A stretch of DNA of 64,000 bases from J054 sp963850255 (GCA_963850255.1 CAWKLL010000016.1:1-64000), one strand, 5' to 3'. Shown: positions 17,570 through 26,563, counted from the first letter of the stretch. Numbers and translations: made by a program. Notes: a model not told the origin generated them from the sequence alone.

Positions 17570-17688
17570 GCTGGTGTCGCGGGACCCTAAGGGGGGAGGT
17601 TCCCGCTAGTGGCGGTCAGTGCCGCCTGTCTTGTCGATGTGGCCGTCGGGGGGAGGAAGGGGTGACGGTGCCATCGAACTTGCGGGGC

Positions 17689-17994
17689 TTAGCCCCGCTG
17701 ACCCGGATTCAGGCTCGCCAGCCTGAAGGGTCGATGCTGGCGTTCCAGCCGTGCATTCAGATCGAGTGCGACGTTGATGCGCGTCAACCAGGCAGCGTCC
17801 CGGGCCTCTGCCCGAATTGCTGACTCGAATTTGGCCTCATCCATGGCCTTGGCTGGCGTACCAGCGGTTGCTTCCAGCGGCGCGATTTCGTCTGCTTGCC
17901 CGACCGATGCGAAGCCGGCAGTCATTGCCAGCATGAGCAGAGCGGTGGGCAGCAAACCGAATCGCTGTTCGCGATTGCTTTTCAGGTTTTTCAT
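17689..17994 (-). CDS. Small exported protein of unknown function
   Basis: 101 residues with a signal peptide (basic MKNLKSNREQR, hydrophobic LLPTALLMLAMTAGFASVGQA) and a mature part of about 65 residues, predicted helical, rich in Ala, Arg and Glu. No known domain. It is divergent from the sigma54 activator gene, sharing a 185-base spacer that contains CCGTG repeats, so it is a possible target of that regulator. Confidence 0.6.
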   Translation of the reverse strand: MKNLKSNREQRFGLLPTALLMLAMTAGFASVGQADEIAPLEATAGTPAKAMDEAKFESAIRAEARDAAWLTRINVALDLNARLERQHRPFRLASLNPGQRG

Positions 17995-18122
17995 TGTTTC
18001 TGCCTCACCTAGAGTTGTGTCTACAAACGAGCTAACGCTCGATATCTCTATTGCAGGAAGCGTGCCAAGACTTGAAATACATATAAATCAGTGAGTTAAG
18101 GAATTCTTTTGACCGCGATATT

Positions 18123-18198
18123 CCGTGAATACCGAAAAACCGTGTGGCGTTGTCACGGAAAACCGTGTAAATTTCCAGCATGACCACGGAAAAACGTG
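18123..18198 (+). promoter_or_regulatory. Cluster of CCGTG/CACGG repeats at the sigma54 activator start
   Basis: Six CCGTG-type half sites lie in 76 bases: CCGTG at 18123 and 18140, the perfect inverted repeat CACGGAAAACCGTG at 18154-18167, and CACGGAAAAACGTG at 18185-18198, which covers codons 2-6 of the activator gene. The pattern resembles a multi-site operator, probably for autoregulation. Confidence 0.6.
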
Positions 18199-19988
18199 AC
18201 ACAGGTCTCATTTCTGCATTACCGGCCTTTGCCCTGCGCATGGACGCCGACGGCTGTATCGAAGCCGTCAGTGATGCCCTGCTGGAGCGCCTGGATTTCA
18301 GCCGCGAGGATATGCTCGGCCACCGGCCCGAAGAATTTGCCACCGAGGCCAGTCGCGAGCGTATTCGCCAGGAGCATATGCCGCGCTATCGGCGGACAGG
18401 GCGCCTGGAAAACGTGTCCATTGCCTTCCTCACCAAGTCGGGCCAGCGCGTCTCGCTGCTGGCCAACACCGTGGCCACCAAGACCCGCGACGGAATGATC
18501 GACAGCTCGATCTCGGTGTTCACCGATCTGGCCGATCGCGCCCGCCTGGAACGCCAGTACCGCGACCTTTACCAATCGACGCCGGCGATGCTGCATACCG
18601 TGGATGCCGAAGCGCGTATCACTGCAATGAGTGATCATTGGCTCGAGAAGCTGGGCTATGCGCGTGAAGAAGTGATCGGCCGATCAGCAACAGATTTTTT
18701 GACCGACGAGTCGCGACGTGCCGCGATGGCATGGAGTATCGAAGAAGTGATTGCTGCCGGTGATCAGGCGAATGTACCGCGCCAGATGCTTACCAAGTCA
18801 GGCAAGGTGCTGGACGTGCTGATGTCGACGCGCGCCGAGGGTGACACCCTCGATGGCAGCATGACCATGCGCGTGGCGAGCAAGGATGTGACCGAAATTA
18901 ACCGGGCGGCTGCCGAGTTGCGCCAGGCCTACGAACAAATTGCCGAGCTGACCGTCGAGCTCGAGCGCGAGCGTGATTACTTGCGAGAAGAAGTCAGCGT
19001 GGCGATGAACTTTGGGCAGATTGTCGGCGAGAGCCCGGCATTGCAGGCCATGCTGACCCGCATCGAGGCCGTCGCCGATACGCCGGCCAGCGTATTGATC
19101 GTCGGTGAAACAGGTACCGGTAAGGAATTGGTGGCGCATGCCATCCATGCGCGGAGCGCACGTGCAGACGCTGCGCTCGTTAAAGTGAATTGCGCATCGA
19201 TTCCCGACGAGCTGTTCGAAAGTGAATTTTTTGGCCATGTGAAAGGCTCCTTTACCGGCGCTCATCGTGATCGTGTTGGCCGCTTCGAACTGGCCGACGG
19301 CGGTACCATTTTTCTCGATGAGGTGGGCGAAATTCCCCTCGCGCTGCAGGGAAAATTATTGCGCGTGCTGCAGGAAAAAACCTTTGAACGGGTCGGCGAA
19401 GCCCAGTCCATGGCGGTGGATGTGCGCGTGATCGCTGCCACCAACAAGGACCTGGAGAAGGCTGTCGAAGCCGGCGAGTTTCGCGAGGACCTGTACTACC
19501 GGCTCAGTGTATTTCCCGTCCAGGTGCCGCCCCTGCGGCGTCGCGGTGAAGACGTGGTGATGCTGGCGGTGCATTTTCTCAAGCAGATATGCCGTGATTT
19601 CGGGCGCGACGTCCCCACCCTGAACCAGCGTCAGCTGGATGAGCTGCGCAATTACGACTGGCCCGGCAATATTCGCGAACTCAAGAATGTGATGGAGCGG
19701 GCCGTGATCCTGTCGCGCGGTGGCGGCCTGCGTATTTACCTGCCGGGCGAGGATGCGGGTGCGGTCCAGCCGGTGCTCGATCAACCGGCCGCCAATGATG
19801 AAGTGCGCGATTTCCTCACCGAACAGGAAATGCGTGAACAGCAGCGCGACAATCTGCTCGCCGCGTTAAACGCTGCCGACTGGCGGATTTCCGGCAGTGG
19901 CGGCGCAGCCGAGCTGCTCGGTCTCAAGCCCAGCACGCTGACCGATCGTATGCGCTCCATGGGCATCCGCCGCCCGGCCAGGTCCTGA
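18180..19988 (+). CDS. PAS-PAS sigma54-dependent transcriptional activator
   Basis: A bacterial enhancer-binding protein of 602 residues. Seen: PAS domain 1 (about 12-120), PAS domain 2 (about 130-245), a coiled-coil linker, the AAA+ domain with Walker A GETGTGKE (309-316), GSFTGA (355-360, the sigma54-contact loop) and FLDEVGEIPL. A C-terminal Fis-type helix-turn-helix ends the protein (GGAAELLGLKPSTLTDRMRSM). Two PAS domains point to sensing of a small ligand, redox state or oxygen rather than phosphorylation, as there is no receiver domain. It would bind the CCGTG repeats around its own start. The next gene starts 11 bases downstream, so it may head the envelope operon. No clear sigma54 promoter was found nearby. 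Confidence 0.9.
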   Translation: MTTEKRDTGLISALPAFALRMDADGCIEAVSDALLERLDFSREDMLGHRPEEFATEASRERIRQEHMPRYRRTGRLENVSIAFLTKSGQRVSLLANTVATKTRDGMIDSSISVFTDLADRARLERQYRDLYQSTPAMLHTVDAEARITAMSDHWLEKLGYAREEVIGRSATDFLTDESRRAAMAWSIEEVIAAGDQANVPRQMLTKSGKVLDVLMSTRAEGDTLDGSMTMRVASKDVTEINRAAAELRQAYEQIAELTVELERERDYLREEVSVAMNFGQIVGESPALQAMLTRIEAVADTPASVLIVGETGTGKELVAHAIHARSARADAALVKVNCASIPDELFESEFFGHVKGSFTGAHRDRVGRFELADGGTIFLDEVGEIPLALQGKLLRVLQEKTFERVGEAQSMAVDVRVIAATNKDLEKAVEAGEFREDLYYRLSVFPVQVPPLRRRGEDVVMLAVHFLKQICRDFGRDVPTLNQRQLDELRNYDWPGNIRELKNVMERAVILSRGGGLRIYLPGEDAGAVQPVLDQPAANDEVRDFLTEQEMREQQRDNLLAALNAADWRISGSGGAAELLGLKPSTLTDRMRSMGIRRPARS

Positions 19989-19998
19989 GGGGCTCCGC

Positions 19999-20643
19999 AT
20001 GGCTAACCTGATTACCCTGAGTCGCCTGCTGCTGCTGATGCTGGTGGTGGTGATGGCCTATTACGCGCCGCCTATCTGGCAGCTGGCTAACGTGCCGTTG
20101 TTAATCCTGGTGTTCGTGACCGACGGGCTGGATGGCTATGTCGCGCGCAAGCGCAACGAAACCAGTTTGTTTGGCGCCATGTTCGATATAGCCGGCGACC
20201 GCATTGTCGAGCTGAGCATGTGGATCGTGCTGGCCGATCTGGACCTGGTGCCCATCTGGGTGCCGCTGGTGTTTGTTATTCGCGGTGTCATCGTCGACAC
20301 CATTCGTGCCTCCCAGGCCAGTGACCACCGACAAAGTCCATTCGCGATGATCGAGTCGCCGCTGGCTCGCTGGCTGGTGGCGGGAAAATTCATGCGCATT
20401 TTCTATGCCACTGCAAAAGCCACGGCGTTTTGCTGGCTTCTGCTATTGCAACCGCTGCCGCAACTGGTGCCGGGGATCTGGTCCGAGTGGGCGCCGCTAC
20501 TGGAAGGTATCGGTTTCGCTTTGGTGCTGATCGCAGTACTCCTGTGCATAATCCGCGGTGTACCTGTGATCGCAGAATTTGTGTACGCAGAGCGGGATGC
20601 CATTCTGGGCAGCCTGGGCAGCAAAAAGCACACGGACTCCTGA
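19999..20643 (+). CDS. CDP-alcohol phosphatidyltransferase
   Basis: Integral membrane enzyme that transfers a phosphatidyl group from CDP-diacylglycerol to an alcohol. Seen: the family signature D-G-x2-D-G-x2-A-R-x9-G-x3-D-x3-D in VTDGLDGYVARKRNETSLFG followed by AMFDIAGD, in a protein of 214 residues with about six hydrophobic segments. The signature is intact. It resembles PgsA-like enzymes, but the acceptor alcohol cannot be read. The HAD phosphatase that follows seven bases later could dephosphorylate its product, as in phosphatidylglycerol synthesis; this is inference. Confidence 0.85.
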   Translation: MANLITLSRLLLLMLVVVMAYYAPPIWQLANVPLLILVFVTDGLDGYVARKRNETSLFGAMFDIAGDRIVELSMWIVLADLDLVPIWVPLVFVIRGVIVDTIRASQASDHRQSPFAMIESPLARWLVAGKFMRIFYATAKATAFCWLLLLQPLPQLVPGIWSEWAPLLEGIGFALVLIAVLLCIIRGVPVIAEFVYAERDAILGSLGSKKHTDS

Positions 20644-20649
20644 TTCCTC

Positions 20650-21336
20650 ATGGCGCTGGCAATTTTTGACATCGACGGCACGCTGGTTACCGGCGCCGGT
20701 ACCGAGCGGCGCTTTTACCTCGAGCTGCTGCGCAGCGGTAACCAGGGCCCGCGCCAGGTGACGGCGGCACTGGCTTTCCTGCTGGTGATGAGCCCGCGCT
20801 ATGGTCGCCAGGTGTTTAAAAAGAACAAGGCCTACCTGGCCTGGCTGAACCGCAGGAAACTGCAGCACCTGGCCAGCCACTGGACCGCCACGGCCCTGGA
20901 GCGGGACTGGTTCAAACCGGCCCTGCTGCGTTTGCGCCAGCATCAGGCAGCGGGCGATCGGGTCTTGCTGTTGTCGGGCACGCCCGAGTTTATTGCGGCG
21001 GGCATCGCCGCCCGGCTGGGGGTGGATGAATATCTCGGCAGCGTTTGCGCCGAACGTGCAGCGAGCTTCGACTGGCGTCCACCGTTGCGCCATCCTTTCG
21101 GCGTCGAAAAACTCACCATCGCAGCGGACTATGCGCGCGCGCGCGGCATTTCCCCGCCCGAGATCAGCGCCTATGGTGATTCCCATCATGACCTGCCGCT
21201 GCTGCTCTGGAGTGGCCGGGCGGTGGCCGTACGTCCGGACAGGCAATTGGCGCGCGTGGCCGTGCAACGCCATTGGGAGATTCTGGGTGATCGCGCTTCG
21301 GACCGGGGCGGTTCCGGATCCCTGTCCGCTTCGTGA
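20650..21336 (+). CDS. HAD-IB family phosphatase
   Basis: Seen: the nucleophile motif FDIDGTLV at the N-terminus, motif II LLLSGTPEF, a Lys in VEKLTIAA and motif IV AYGDSHHDLPLL, giving a complete HAD-IB hydrolase of 228 residues. Phosphoserine-phosphatase-like members of this group include PgpC, which dephosphorylates phosphatidylglycerophosphate. Placed between a CDP-alcohol phosphatidyltransferase and a VTT membrane protein, a lipid-phosphate substrate is the best guess. Overlaps the next gene by four bases. Confidence 0.85.
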   Translation: MALAIFDIDGTLVTGAGTERRFYLELLRSGNQGPRQVTAALAFLLVMSPRYGRQVFKKNKAYLAWLNRRKLQHLASHWTATALERDWFKPALLRLRQHQAAGDRVLLLSGTPEFIAAGIAARLGVDEYLGSVCAERAASFDWRPPLRHPFGVEKLTIAADYARARGISPPEISAYGDSHHDLPLLLWSGRAVAVRPDRQLARVAVQRHWEILGDRASDRGGSGSLSAS

Positions 21337-22050
21337 TGAGCCGCATGCCGGCCAGCCTGAGCGGCCGCGCTTTAGTACTGGCGCTGTTCCTGGCGCTATT
21401 GCTCGCGGGCCTGTGGTGGTTGCCGCTGCGCGCCTGGCTGTTCGAGCTGCTGGCCTGGGTGCAACTGCATCCCGTGGCCGGGCGATTTGCCTACCTGGCG
21501 CTGTTCACAATTTGTACGGTGCTGATGGTGCCTGGTTCTCTGCTGGTCATGTGCGGCGGCTTTTTGTTTGGCCTGGTTCAGGGGGTGTTGCTGGTTTCCG
21601 TAGCCACCGTGCTGGGTGCGGTGGCAGCCTTGCTGGTCGCTCGCGGGCTTGGTCGTGCATGGGTGCAGGAGCGGCTGCATAATCAGCAGCGTCTTAAAGC
21701 CCTGGACCAGGCCGTGCAATGCGCGCGGACTGCTGGTTGTTACCCTGACAAGGATGTCGCTGTTGTTGCCCTATAACCTGCTTAATTACGCCTACGGACT
21801 GAGCGGCGTGGCGCTGCGGCCCTACATCATCGGCACCTGGCTAGGCATGCTGCCGGCGGTGGGTCTATATGTTTATCTGGGCTCCATAGCCCGCAGTCTG
21901 GGCGAGTTGTTTGATCGGGGCGCGGATATCGGTGTGGCTGGTCAGCTAATGATGCTTGCGGGTCTGGGCCTGGCCATTGCCGCGGTCTGGCTGGTGCATC
22001 GCACCGCCACGCGCTTGCTTGGCGAGCATATGCCGGACGAATCGTCATGA
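21333..22050 (+). pseudogene. VTT/DedA-like (TVP38/TMEM64) membrane protein, one frameshift
   Basis: Seen: the first part (21333 to about 21720) carries hydrophobic helices and VLMVPGSLLVMCGGFLFG with a VARGLGR segment. The second part, in the next frame to 22050, has RGLLVVTLTRMSLLLPYNLLNYAYG and GTWLGMLPAVGLYVYLGS (read in parts). Together they make one TVP38/TMEM64 protein of about 238 residues. The frame change lies at about 21720-21728 in TGCGCGCGG; one base too many there explains it. VTT proteins are membrane proteins, some of which are lipid scramblases. Start and stop overlap both neighbours, so the gene is probably intact in the organism and the indel an error. Confidence 0.8.
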
Positions 22051-23483
22051 CGGCCGTCGCTCGTTGCGCGCTGGGCCTGTTACTGATGCTTGCAGCGAAC
22101 ACATCCAGCCCGGCCGAAGTGCTGCGCGAGCTGCCCGCCTCGGTACAGAAAGTTCTGGCCGCCTACGACATGCCGGCGGGCAGCTACAGCGCCTGGGTTC
22201 AGGCCCTGGGTGAGGCGGAACCGCGGGTGGCAGTAAACGCGGAGAAGTCGCGTAATCCGGCTTCCACCATCAAGTTGCTCACCACCTTCCTGGCCCTGGA
22301 AGATCTGGGTCCGGCCTACACCTGGACCACCGAAGTGTTCGTCAGCGGCGAGCTTGAGGATAGCCGCCTGGATGGTGACCTGTACCTGAAGGGCTACGGC
22401 GATCCTTACCTGGTCACCGAGCGTTTATGGCTATTGCTGCGCGCTTTGCGCCAGCGCGGGCTGCGCGAGATTACCGGCGACCTGGTGGTGGACAATTTCT
22501 ATTTCGACCTGCCGGCCGAAGATCCCGGCGCCTTCGATGGCCAGGCTTATCGCATTTACAATGTCCAGCCCGATGCCTTGCTGGTGAATTTCAACGCCAT
22601 TGGTTTTACTTTTCGCCCGGATGCTGACAGTCAGCGGGTGCAAATCGTTGCCGACCCGCTGCCCATGAACCTGGAAATTCGCAACGAGCTGACCCTGACT
22701 TCCGGTCGCTGCCGCGGCTACCAGGGCGGTATCGCGGTGGCAGTGGCCGATAGCGAAAAGCAACCGGCGGTGAGCTTTTCCGGTCGCTTTGGCCGCGATT
22801 GCCCGCAGTATCGCCTGTCGCGTTCGGTGCTTAGTGCGCCGGAATACGCCTACGGCGTGGTCAGCGCCCTGTGGGCCGAGAGCGGTGGCGAAATAACCGG
22901 TGGCCTGCGCAATGAGCGCGTGCCCGAAGATCTTGAAGTATTCGAAGCCTTTTCCTCGCCACCTCTGTCCGACGTGATTCGCTCCGTGAACAAATGGAGC
23001 AACAATGTCATGACCCGGCAGATATTTCTGACCATGGCGGCAGAGCGCTACGGCGCGCCGGCTACGCCACAGCGCGCGCGCGATGCGGCCGATGCCGCGC
23101 TGGCCGAACGCGGTCTGGATTTTCCCGAGCTGAGTCTCGACAACGGTGCCGGCCTTTCGCGTGAAACACGCATCTCCGCGCGCAACCTCGCCCGCGTGCT
23201 GATCACCGCGAGTTCCAGTGACTTTGCTGCCGAGTTCCAGTCATCCCTGGCCCTGGCCGGCCTCGACGGTACGTTGCGACGCCGCTTTCGCAACGACAAG
23301 TTGACCGGGCGCATGCACTTGAAGACCGGCCGTTTGAATGGTGTATTTGCCATGGCTGGCTATGTGCGCAGTGCCAGCGGCCAGGAATACGTGGTGGTCG
23401 CAATGCAGAATCATCCCGATGCGCATCGCGGTCCGGGAGAGGAAGCGCATAGCGCCCTGTTACGTTGGGTCTACGATCAATGA
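22047..23483 (+). CDS. dacB: D-alanyl-D-alanine carboxypeptidase/endopeptidase (PBP4, DacB)
   Basis: Periplasmic penicillin-binding protein class C that trims or cuts peptidoglycan cross-links. Seen: a signal peptide, then S-x-x-K in NPASTIKLLTTF (about residue 73), S-x-N in VNKWSNNVMTRQ, and KTG in MHLKTGRLNGVFAMAGYV, with the large insert between the first two motifs typical of PBP4. At 478 residues it is of normal length and all motifs are intact. Overlaps the VTT gene at its start and the SH3 gene at its end by four bases each. Confidence 0.93.
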   Translation: MTAVARCALGLLLMLAANTSSPAEVLRELPASVQKVLAAYDMPAGSYSAWVQALGEAEPRVAVNAEKSRNPASTIKLLTTFLALEDLGPAYTWTTEVFVSGELEDSRLDGDLYLKGYGDPYLVTERLWLLLRALRQRGLREITGDLVVDNFYFDLPAEDPGAFDGQAYRIYNVQPDALLVNFNAIGFTFRPDADSQRVQIVADPLPMNLEIRNELTLTSGRCRGYQGGIAVAVADSEKQPAVSFSGRFGRDCPQYRLSRSVLSAPEYAYGVVSALWAESGGEITGGLRNERVPEDLEVFEAFSSPPLSDVIRSVNKWSNNVMTRQIFLTMAAERYGAPATPQRARDAADAALAERGLDFPELSLDNGAGLSRETRISARNLARVLITASSSDFAAEFQSSLALAGLDGTLRRRFRNDKLTGRMHLKTGRLNGVFAMAGYVRSASGQEYVVVAMQNHPDAHRGPGEEAHSALLRWVYDQ

Positions 23484-24082
23484 CGAAAATTGCCGGTTTG
23501 TGTCTTGCGATTTCCAGTGGCTTGATGGCCGGCCTTGCAGCGGCAGAGACCGCTTATGTCACCGATAAGCTGCGCCTGGGGGTTCATGCCGCCGCCGATA
23601 CCAGCGACCGGGCCTTCACCAATCTCGATAGTGGTGATGCCCTGGAAGTGCTCGAACGCCGCGGTTCCTATGCCCGCGTGCGACTGGAAGACGGTCGCGA
23701 AGGTTGGGTACGGAGGGTATTTTTAGTCAGTGAGGAACCGGCCCGGCGACGCCTGGTTCTGCTGGAAGCCGAGCGCGATGCGCTGGCGCGCGAACTGACG
23801 GAGTTGGCAGCGAGTACGGCAAATAGTGGCGATCAACTGGGTCAGCTACGCAGCGCCGCAGCTGAGGCCCGGCAAGGGCAGCGGGCAGCGGAGTCGCAGC
23901 TGGCGATAGCCCGCCGTGAGAACCAGGAGCTGCGCAATCAGCTGTCTCCGGAGCGGCTAAGCCTGACCCTGTTTATTGGCCTGGGCGCCGGCCTTGGATT
24001 GTTGCTGCTTGGCTTCCTGCTGGCCTGGTGGTGGCTCGATCGTCGTAGTCGTCAGCGGCATGGTGGCCTGCGGGTTTACTAG
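23480..24082 (+). CDS. SH3-domain protein with C-terminal membrane anchor (TIGR04211 type)
   Basis: Seen: signal peptide ending ETAYV; a bacterial SH3 domain (about 24-90; YVTDKLRLGVHAA, then GDALEVLERRGSYARVRL and GREGWV); a coiled coil (about 95-165); one transmembrane helix (LFIGLGAGLGLLLLGFLLAWWW); and a basic tail. This is the layout of the gammaproteobacterial TIGR04211 family, whose SH3 domain faces the periplasm and may touch peptidoglycan. Start at 23480 by overlap with dacB. Position after PBP4 supports a wall role. Confidence 0.85.
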   Translation: MTKIAGLCLAISSGLMAGLAAAETAYVTDKLRLGVHAAADTSDRAFTNLDSGDALEVLERRGSYARVRLEDGREGWVRRVFLVSEEPARRRLVLLEAERDALARELTELAASTANSGDQLGQLRSAAAEARQGQRAAESQLAIARRENQELRNQLSPERLSLTLFIGLGAGLGLLLLGFLLAWWWLDRRSRQRHGGLRVY

Positions 24083-24203
24083 CGAGTTTACCGGCAGGCG
24101 CTGGGCAAGTTTTCTGCCGGCCCGGCGGTTCAGGCTAGAATAGTCGCCAGCCGGGCGTTGGGGCGCCCGCAAAATCAGAACAAAAACAGGGCCGGGGTGC
24201 GCT

Positions 24204-24542
24204 ATGAAACTTATTACCGCCATTATTAAGCCGTTTCGACTCGATGACGTGCGCAATGCGCTCGCCGAGGTCGGGGTAAACGGCATGACCGTGACCGAAG
24301 TCAAAGGCTTTGGCCGACAGCGCGGACATACCGAGCTGTATCGCGGCGCAGAATATGTGGTCGATTTCCTGCCCAAAGTGAAAATCGAAGTGGTCGTGTC
24401 CGGAGAAATGGTCGAGCCGGCTGTGGAAGCGATTGTCTCCGCGGCCCGCACCGGCAAAGTGGGCGACGGCAAAATATTTGTCACGGCGGTAGAACAGGTG
24501 CTGCGCATTCGTACCGGCGAAGCCGGCGACAGCGCAATCTGA
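24204..24542 (+). CDS. glnK: Nitrogen regulatory protein P-II (GlnK)
   Basis: Trimeric signal protein that reports 2-oxoglutarate and ATP/ADP levels. Seen: MKLITAIIKPFRLDDVRNAL, the T-loop GRQRGHTELYRGAEY with Tyr51 for uridylylation, and GKVGDGKIFV and RIRTGE. At 112 residues it has the normal length. It is followed by amtB 57 bases downstream, the standard glnK-amtB pair in which GlnK plugs the ammonium channel when nitrogen is plentiful. No sigma54 promoter could be identified upstream. Confidence 0.97.
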   Translation: MKLITAIIKPFRLDDVRNALAEVGVNGMTVTEVKGFGRQRGHTELYRGAEYVVDFLPKVKIEVVVSGEMVEPAVEAIVSAARTGKVGDGKIFVTAVEQVLRIRTGEAGDSAI

Positions 24543-24599
24543 GGCACTGCGTTCGGTCGGTACACGACTATCCTAAGAACAATAACGGGGGGACGGACG

Positions 24600-25904
24600 A
24601 TGCAGCGCCAGGTGCTTGCTCGAATTTCGCTTGGATTTTTTCTGTTACTGCCCTGCCTGGTGCAGGCAGACGACGTTCTGGACCGCGGTGACACGGCCTG
24701 GATGCTGACCGCTACGGCGCTGGTGTTGTTCATGACCCTGCCGGGACTGGCGTTGTTCTATGGCGGCCTGGTCCGCAGCCGCAATGTCCTGTCGGTGTTG
24801 ATGCAGTGCTTTGCCATCGCCTGCATGGTCTCCGTGCTGTGGATTGCCGCCGGCTATAGTTTGTTCGCCACCGATGGCGGGCCCGCCAATGCATTTATCG
24901 GCGGCCTGGACAAGGCCATGCTGGCCGGAGTCGGCGTGGCTTCGCTGTCCGGCAGCCTGCCGGAAAGCGTATTCATCATGTTTCAGCTGACCTTTGCCAT
25001 CATTACGCCGGCGCTGGTGGTGGGTGGCTTTGCTGAGCGTATGAAGTTCAGCGCGATGATGTGGTTCTCGGCCCTGTGGCTGTTCCTGGTTTACCTGCCC
25101 GTGGCCCACTGGGTCTGGGGCGGTGGCTGGCTGGCGCAGCTGGGCTTCCTGGACTTTGCCGGCGGTGCGGTGGTGCATATCAACGCCGGTGTGGCCGCCC
25201 TGGTTGCTGCCCTGGTGATGGGTCGCCGCAAGGGTTTCCCGACCACGCCGATGCCGCCGCACAATCTGCCTACCACGGTAACCGGTGCCTGCATGCTGTG
25301 GGTTGGCTGGTTCGGTTTCAACGGCGGCAGTGCTTTGGCCGCCGATGGCGCGGCGGGCATGGCCATACTGGTGACGCATGTCGGCGCGGCTGCCGGATCG
25401 CTGGCCTGGATGACGATGGAATGGATGCGTTTCGGCAAGCCCAGCGTGCTGGGCATTGTCACCGGCATGGTCGCCGGTCTGGGCACCATTACGCCGGCCT
25501 CGGGTTTCGTCGGGCCAGGCGGTGCTTTACTGATTGGGCTGTTGGCCGGCTTCGTGTGTTTCTGGGCGACCCAGATCATCAAGCGTCATTTGCACATTGA
25601 TGATTCGCTGGATGTGTTTCCGGTGCACGGCGTGGGCGGTTTGTTGGGTATTTTACTCACCGCCTTGTTTGCCTCTGATCAGCTGGGCATGTTCAGCGGT
25701 CTGGGCCTGGCCGAGGGTCAGAGCATCGCCGGTCAGTTTGCGGTGCAGGCCATTGGCGCGCTGGCCACACTGGCTTGGTGCGCGGCGGTCAGTTTTGTCC
25801 TGCTGAAGCTGTTGGACAAGACGCTCGGCCTGCGCGTAACGGGTGACGAGGAAACGGAAGGCCTGGACCTGGTGCTGCACGAAGAGCGCGGCTACAACCT
25901 TTGA
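24600..25904 (+). CDS. amtB: Ammonium transporter AmtB
   Basis: Trimeric inner-membrane ammonium channel. Seen: a signal sequence, DTAWMLTATALVLFMTLPGLALFYGGLVRSRN (read in parts), the twin-His pore residues in LPVAHWVWGG and FPVHGVGGLLGI, about eleven hydrophobic helices over 434 residues, and a cytoplasmic C-terminal tail with acidic residues (GDEETEGLD) where GlnK docks. Start at 24600 with a GGGGGGAC site seven bases upstream. Ends four bases before the stop of the convergent msrQ. Confidence 0.97.
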   Translation: MQRQVLARISLGFFLLLPCLVQADDVLDRGDTAWMLTATALVLFMTLPGLALFYGGLVRSRNVLSVLMQCFAIACMVSVLWIAAGYSLFATDGGPANAFIGGLDKAMLAGVGVASLSGSLPESVFIMFQLTFAIITPALVVGGFAERMKFSAMMWFSALWLFLVYLPVAHWVWGGGWLAQLGFLDFAGGAVVHINAGVAALVAALVMGRRKGFPTTPMPPHNLPTTVTGACMLWVGWFGFNGGSALAADGAAGMAILVTHVGAAAGSLAWMTMEWMRFGKPSVLGIVTGMVAGLGTITPASGFVGPGGALLIGLLAGFVCFWATQIIKRHLHIDDSLDVFPVHGVGGLLGILLTALFASDQLGMFSGLGLAEGQSIAGQFAVQAIGALATLAWCAAVSFVLLKLLDKTLGLRVTGDEETEGLDLVLHEERGYNL

Positions 25905-25907
25905 AGT

Positions 25908-26538
25908 CTAGCGGCTAGCTGCAGTGGTGGGCCGGCGCAGCCATACCTCGCGCTTGCGCCAGGCTCGAAAGCCCAGCAACAGCGCAAGGATGGCGGCGTA
26001 AATCAACGGCTCGGTGATGTCTTTTTTCACCTGCCACCAGAAGTGCCAGCAGGCCAGGATACTCAGCGGGTAAATCAGCTGGTGCAGTCGCAGCCAGCGG
26101 CGCCCCAGCCGCCGTCGCCAGCCTGCCGTGGAGGTGATGGCCAGCGGCGTCATCAATAGCAATGCGCCAAAGCCCACGGTGATAAACGGCCGTTTGAAAA
26201 GATCCTGGATAATTTCCGGCAGGTACAGATCCTGATCCAGCACCAGGTAGTTGAGAAAATGCAGGGCGCCGTAGGTAAAGGCGAACAGGCCGAGCATGCG
26301 CCGAAACTGAATCGGCCAGGGTTTGCCAATCAACACCTGCAACGGCGTTATTGCCAGCGTGATTAACAGCAAACGCAGGGTCCAGATGCCGAGTTCATCC
26401 TGCAGGGCCTCGATGGGGTCGGCACCCAGTTCGGCGCCATAACCGATACAGTCCGCCCGCCAGCCAGGCCAGCGGCAGACTGGCGGCAACAAACACCAGT
26501 GGCTTGCCGATCAGGCGGATTTGTTTGAGCGTGGGCAT
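25908..26538 (-). pseudogene. msrQ: MsrQ heme membrane subunit of periplasmic methionine sulfoxide reductase, one frameshift
   Basis: MsrQ passes electrons from the quinone pool to MsrP. Seen: an N-terminus MPTLKQIRLIGKPLVFVAAS in one frame, then YGAELGADPIEALQDELG, TLLITPL-like segments, LGLFAFTYGALHFLNYL (heme His), and HQLIYPLSILACWHFWW in another. The switch is near 26450-26465 (GGCGGGCGGACTG region). The two pieces together give about 210 residues, the normal length, with heme His residues intact. MsrP lies just upstream on the same strand, 25 bases away, so the gene is probably functional and the indel an error. Confidence 0.85.
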
Positions 26539-26563
26539 ACGATGCTTGCCGAGTTGCCGAAGC

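Noticed and set aside
24090..24203. Sigma54 promoter expected before glnK
   Set aside because: I looked for a GG/GC pair of the right spacing in the spacer and found none that is convincing.
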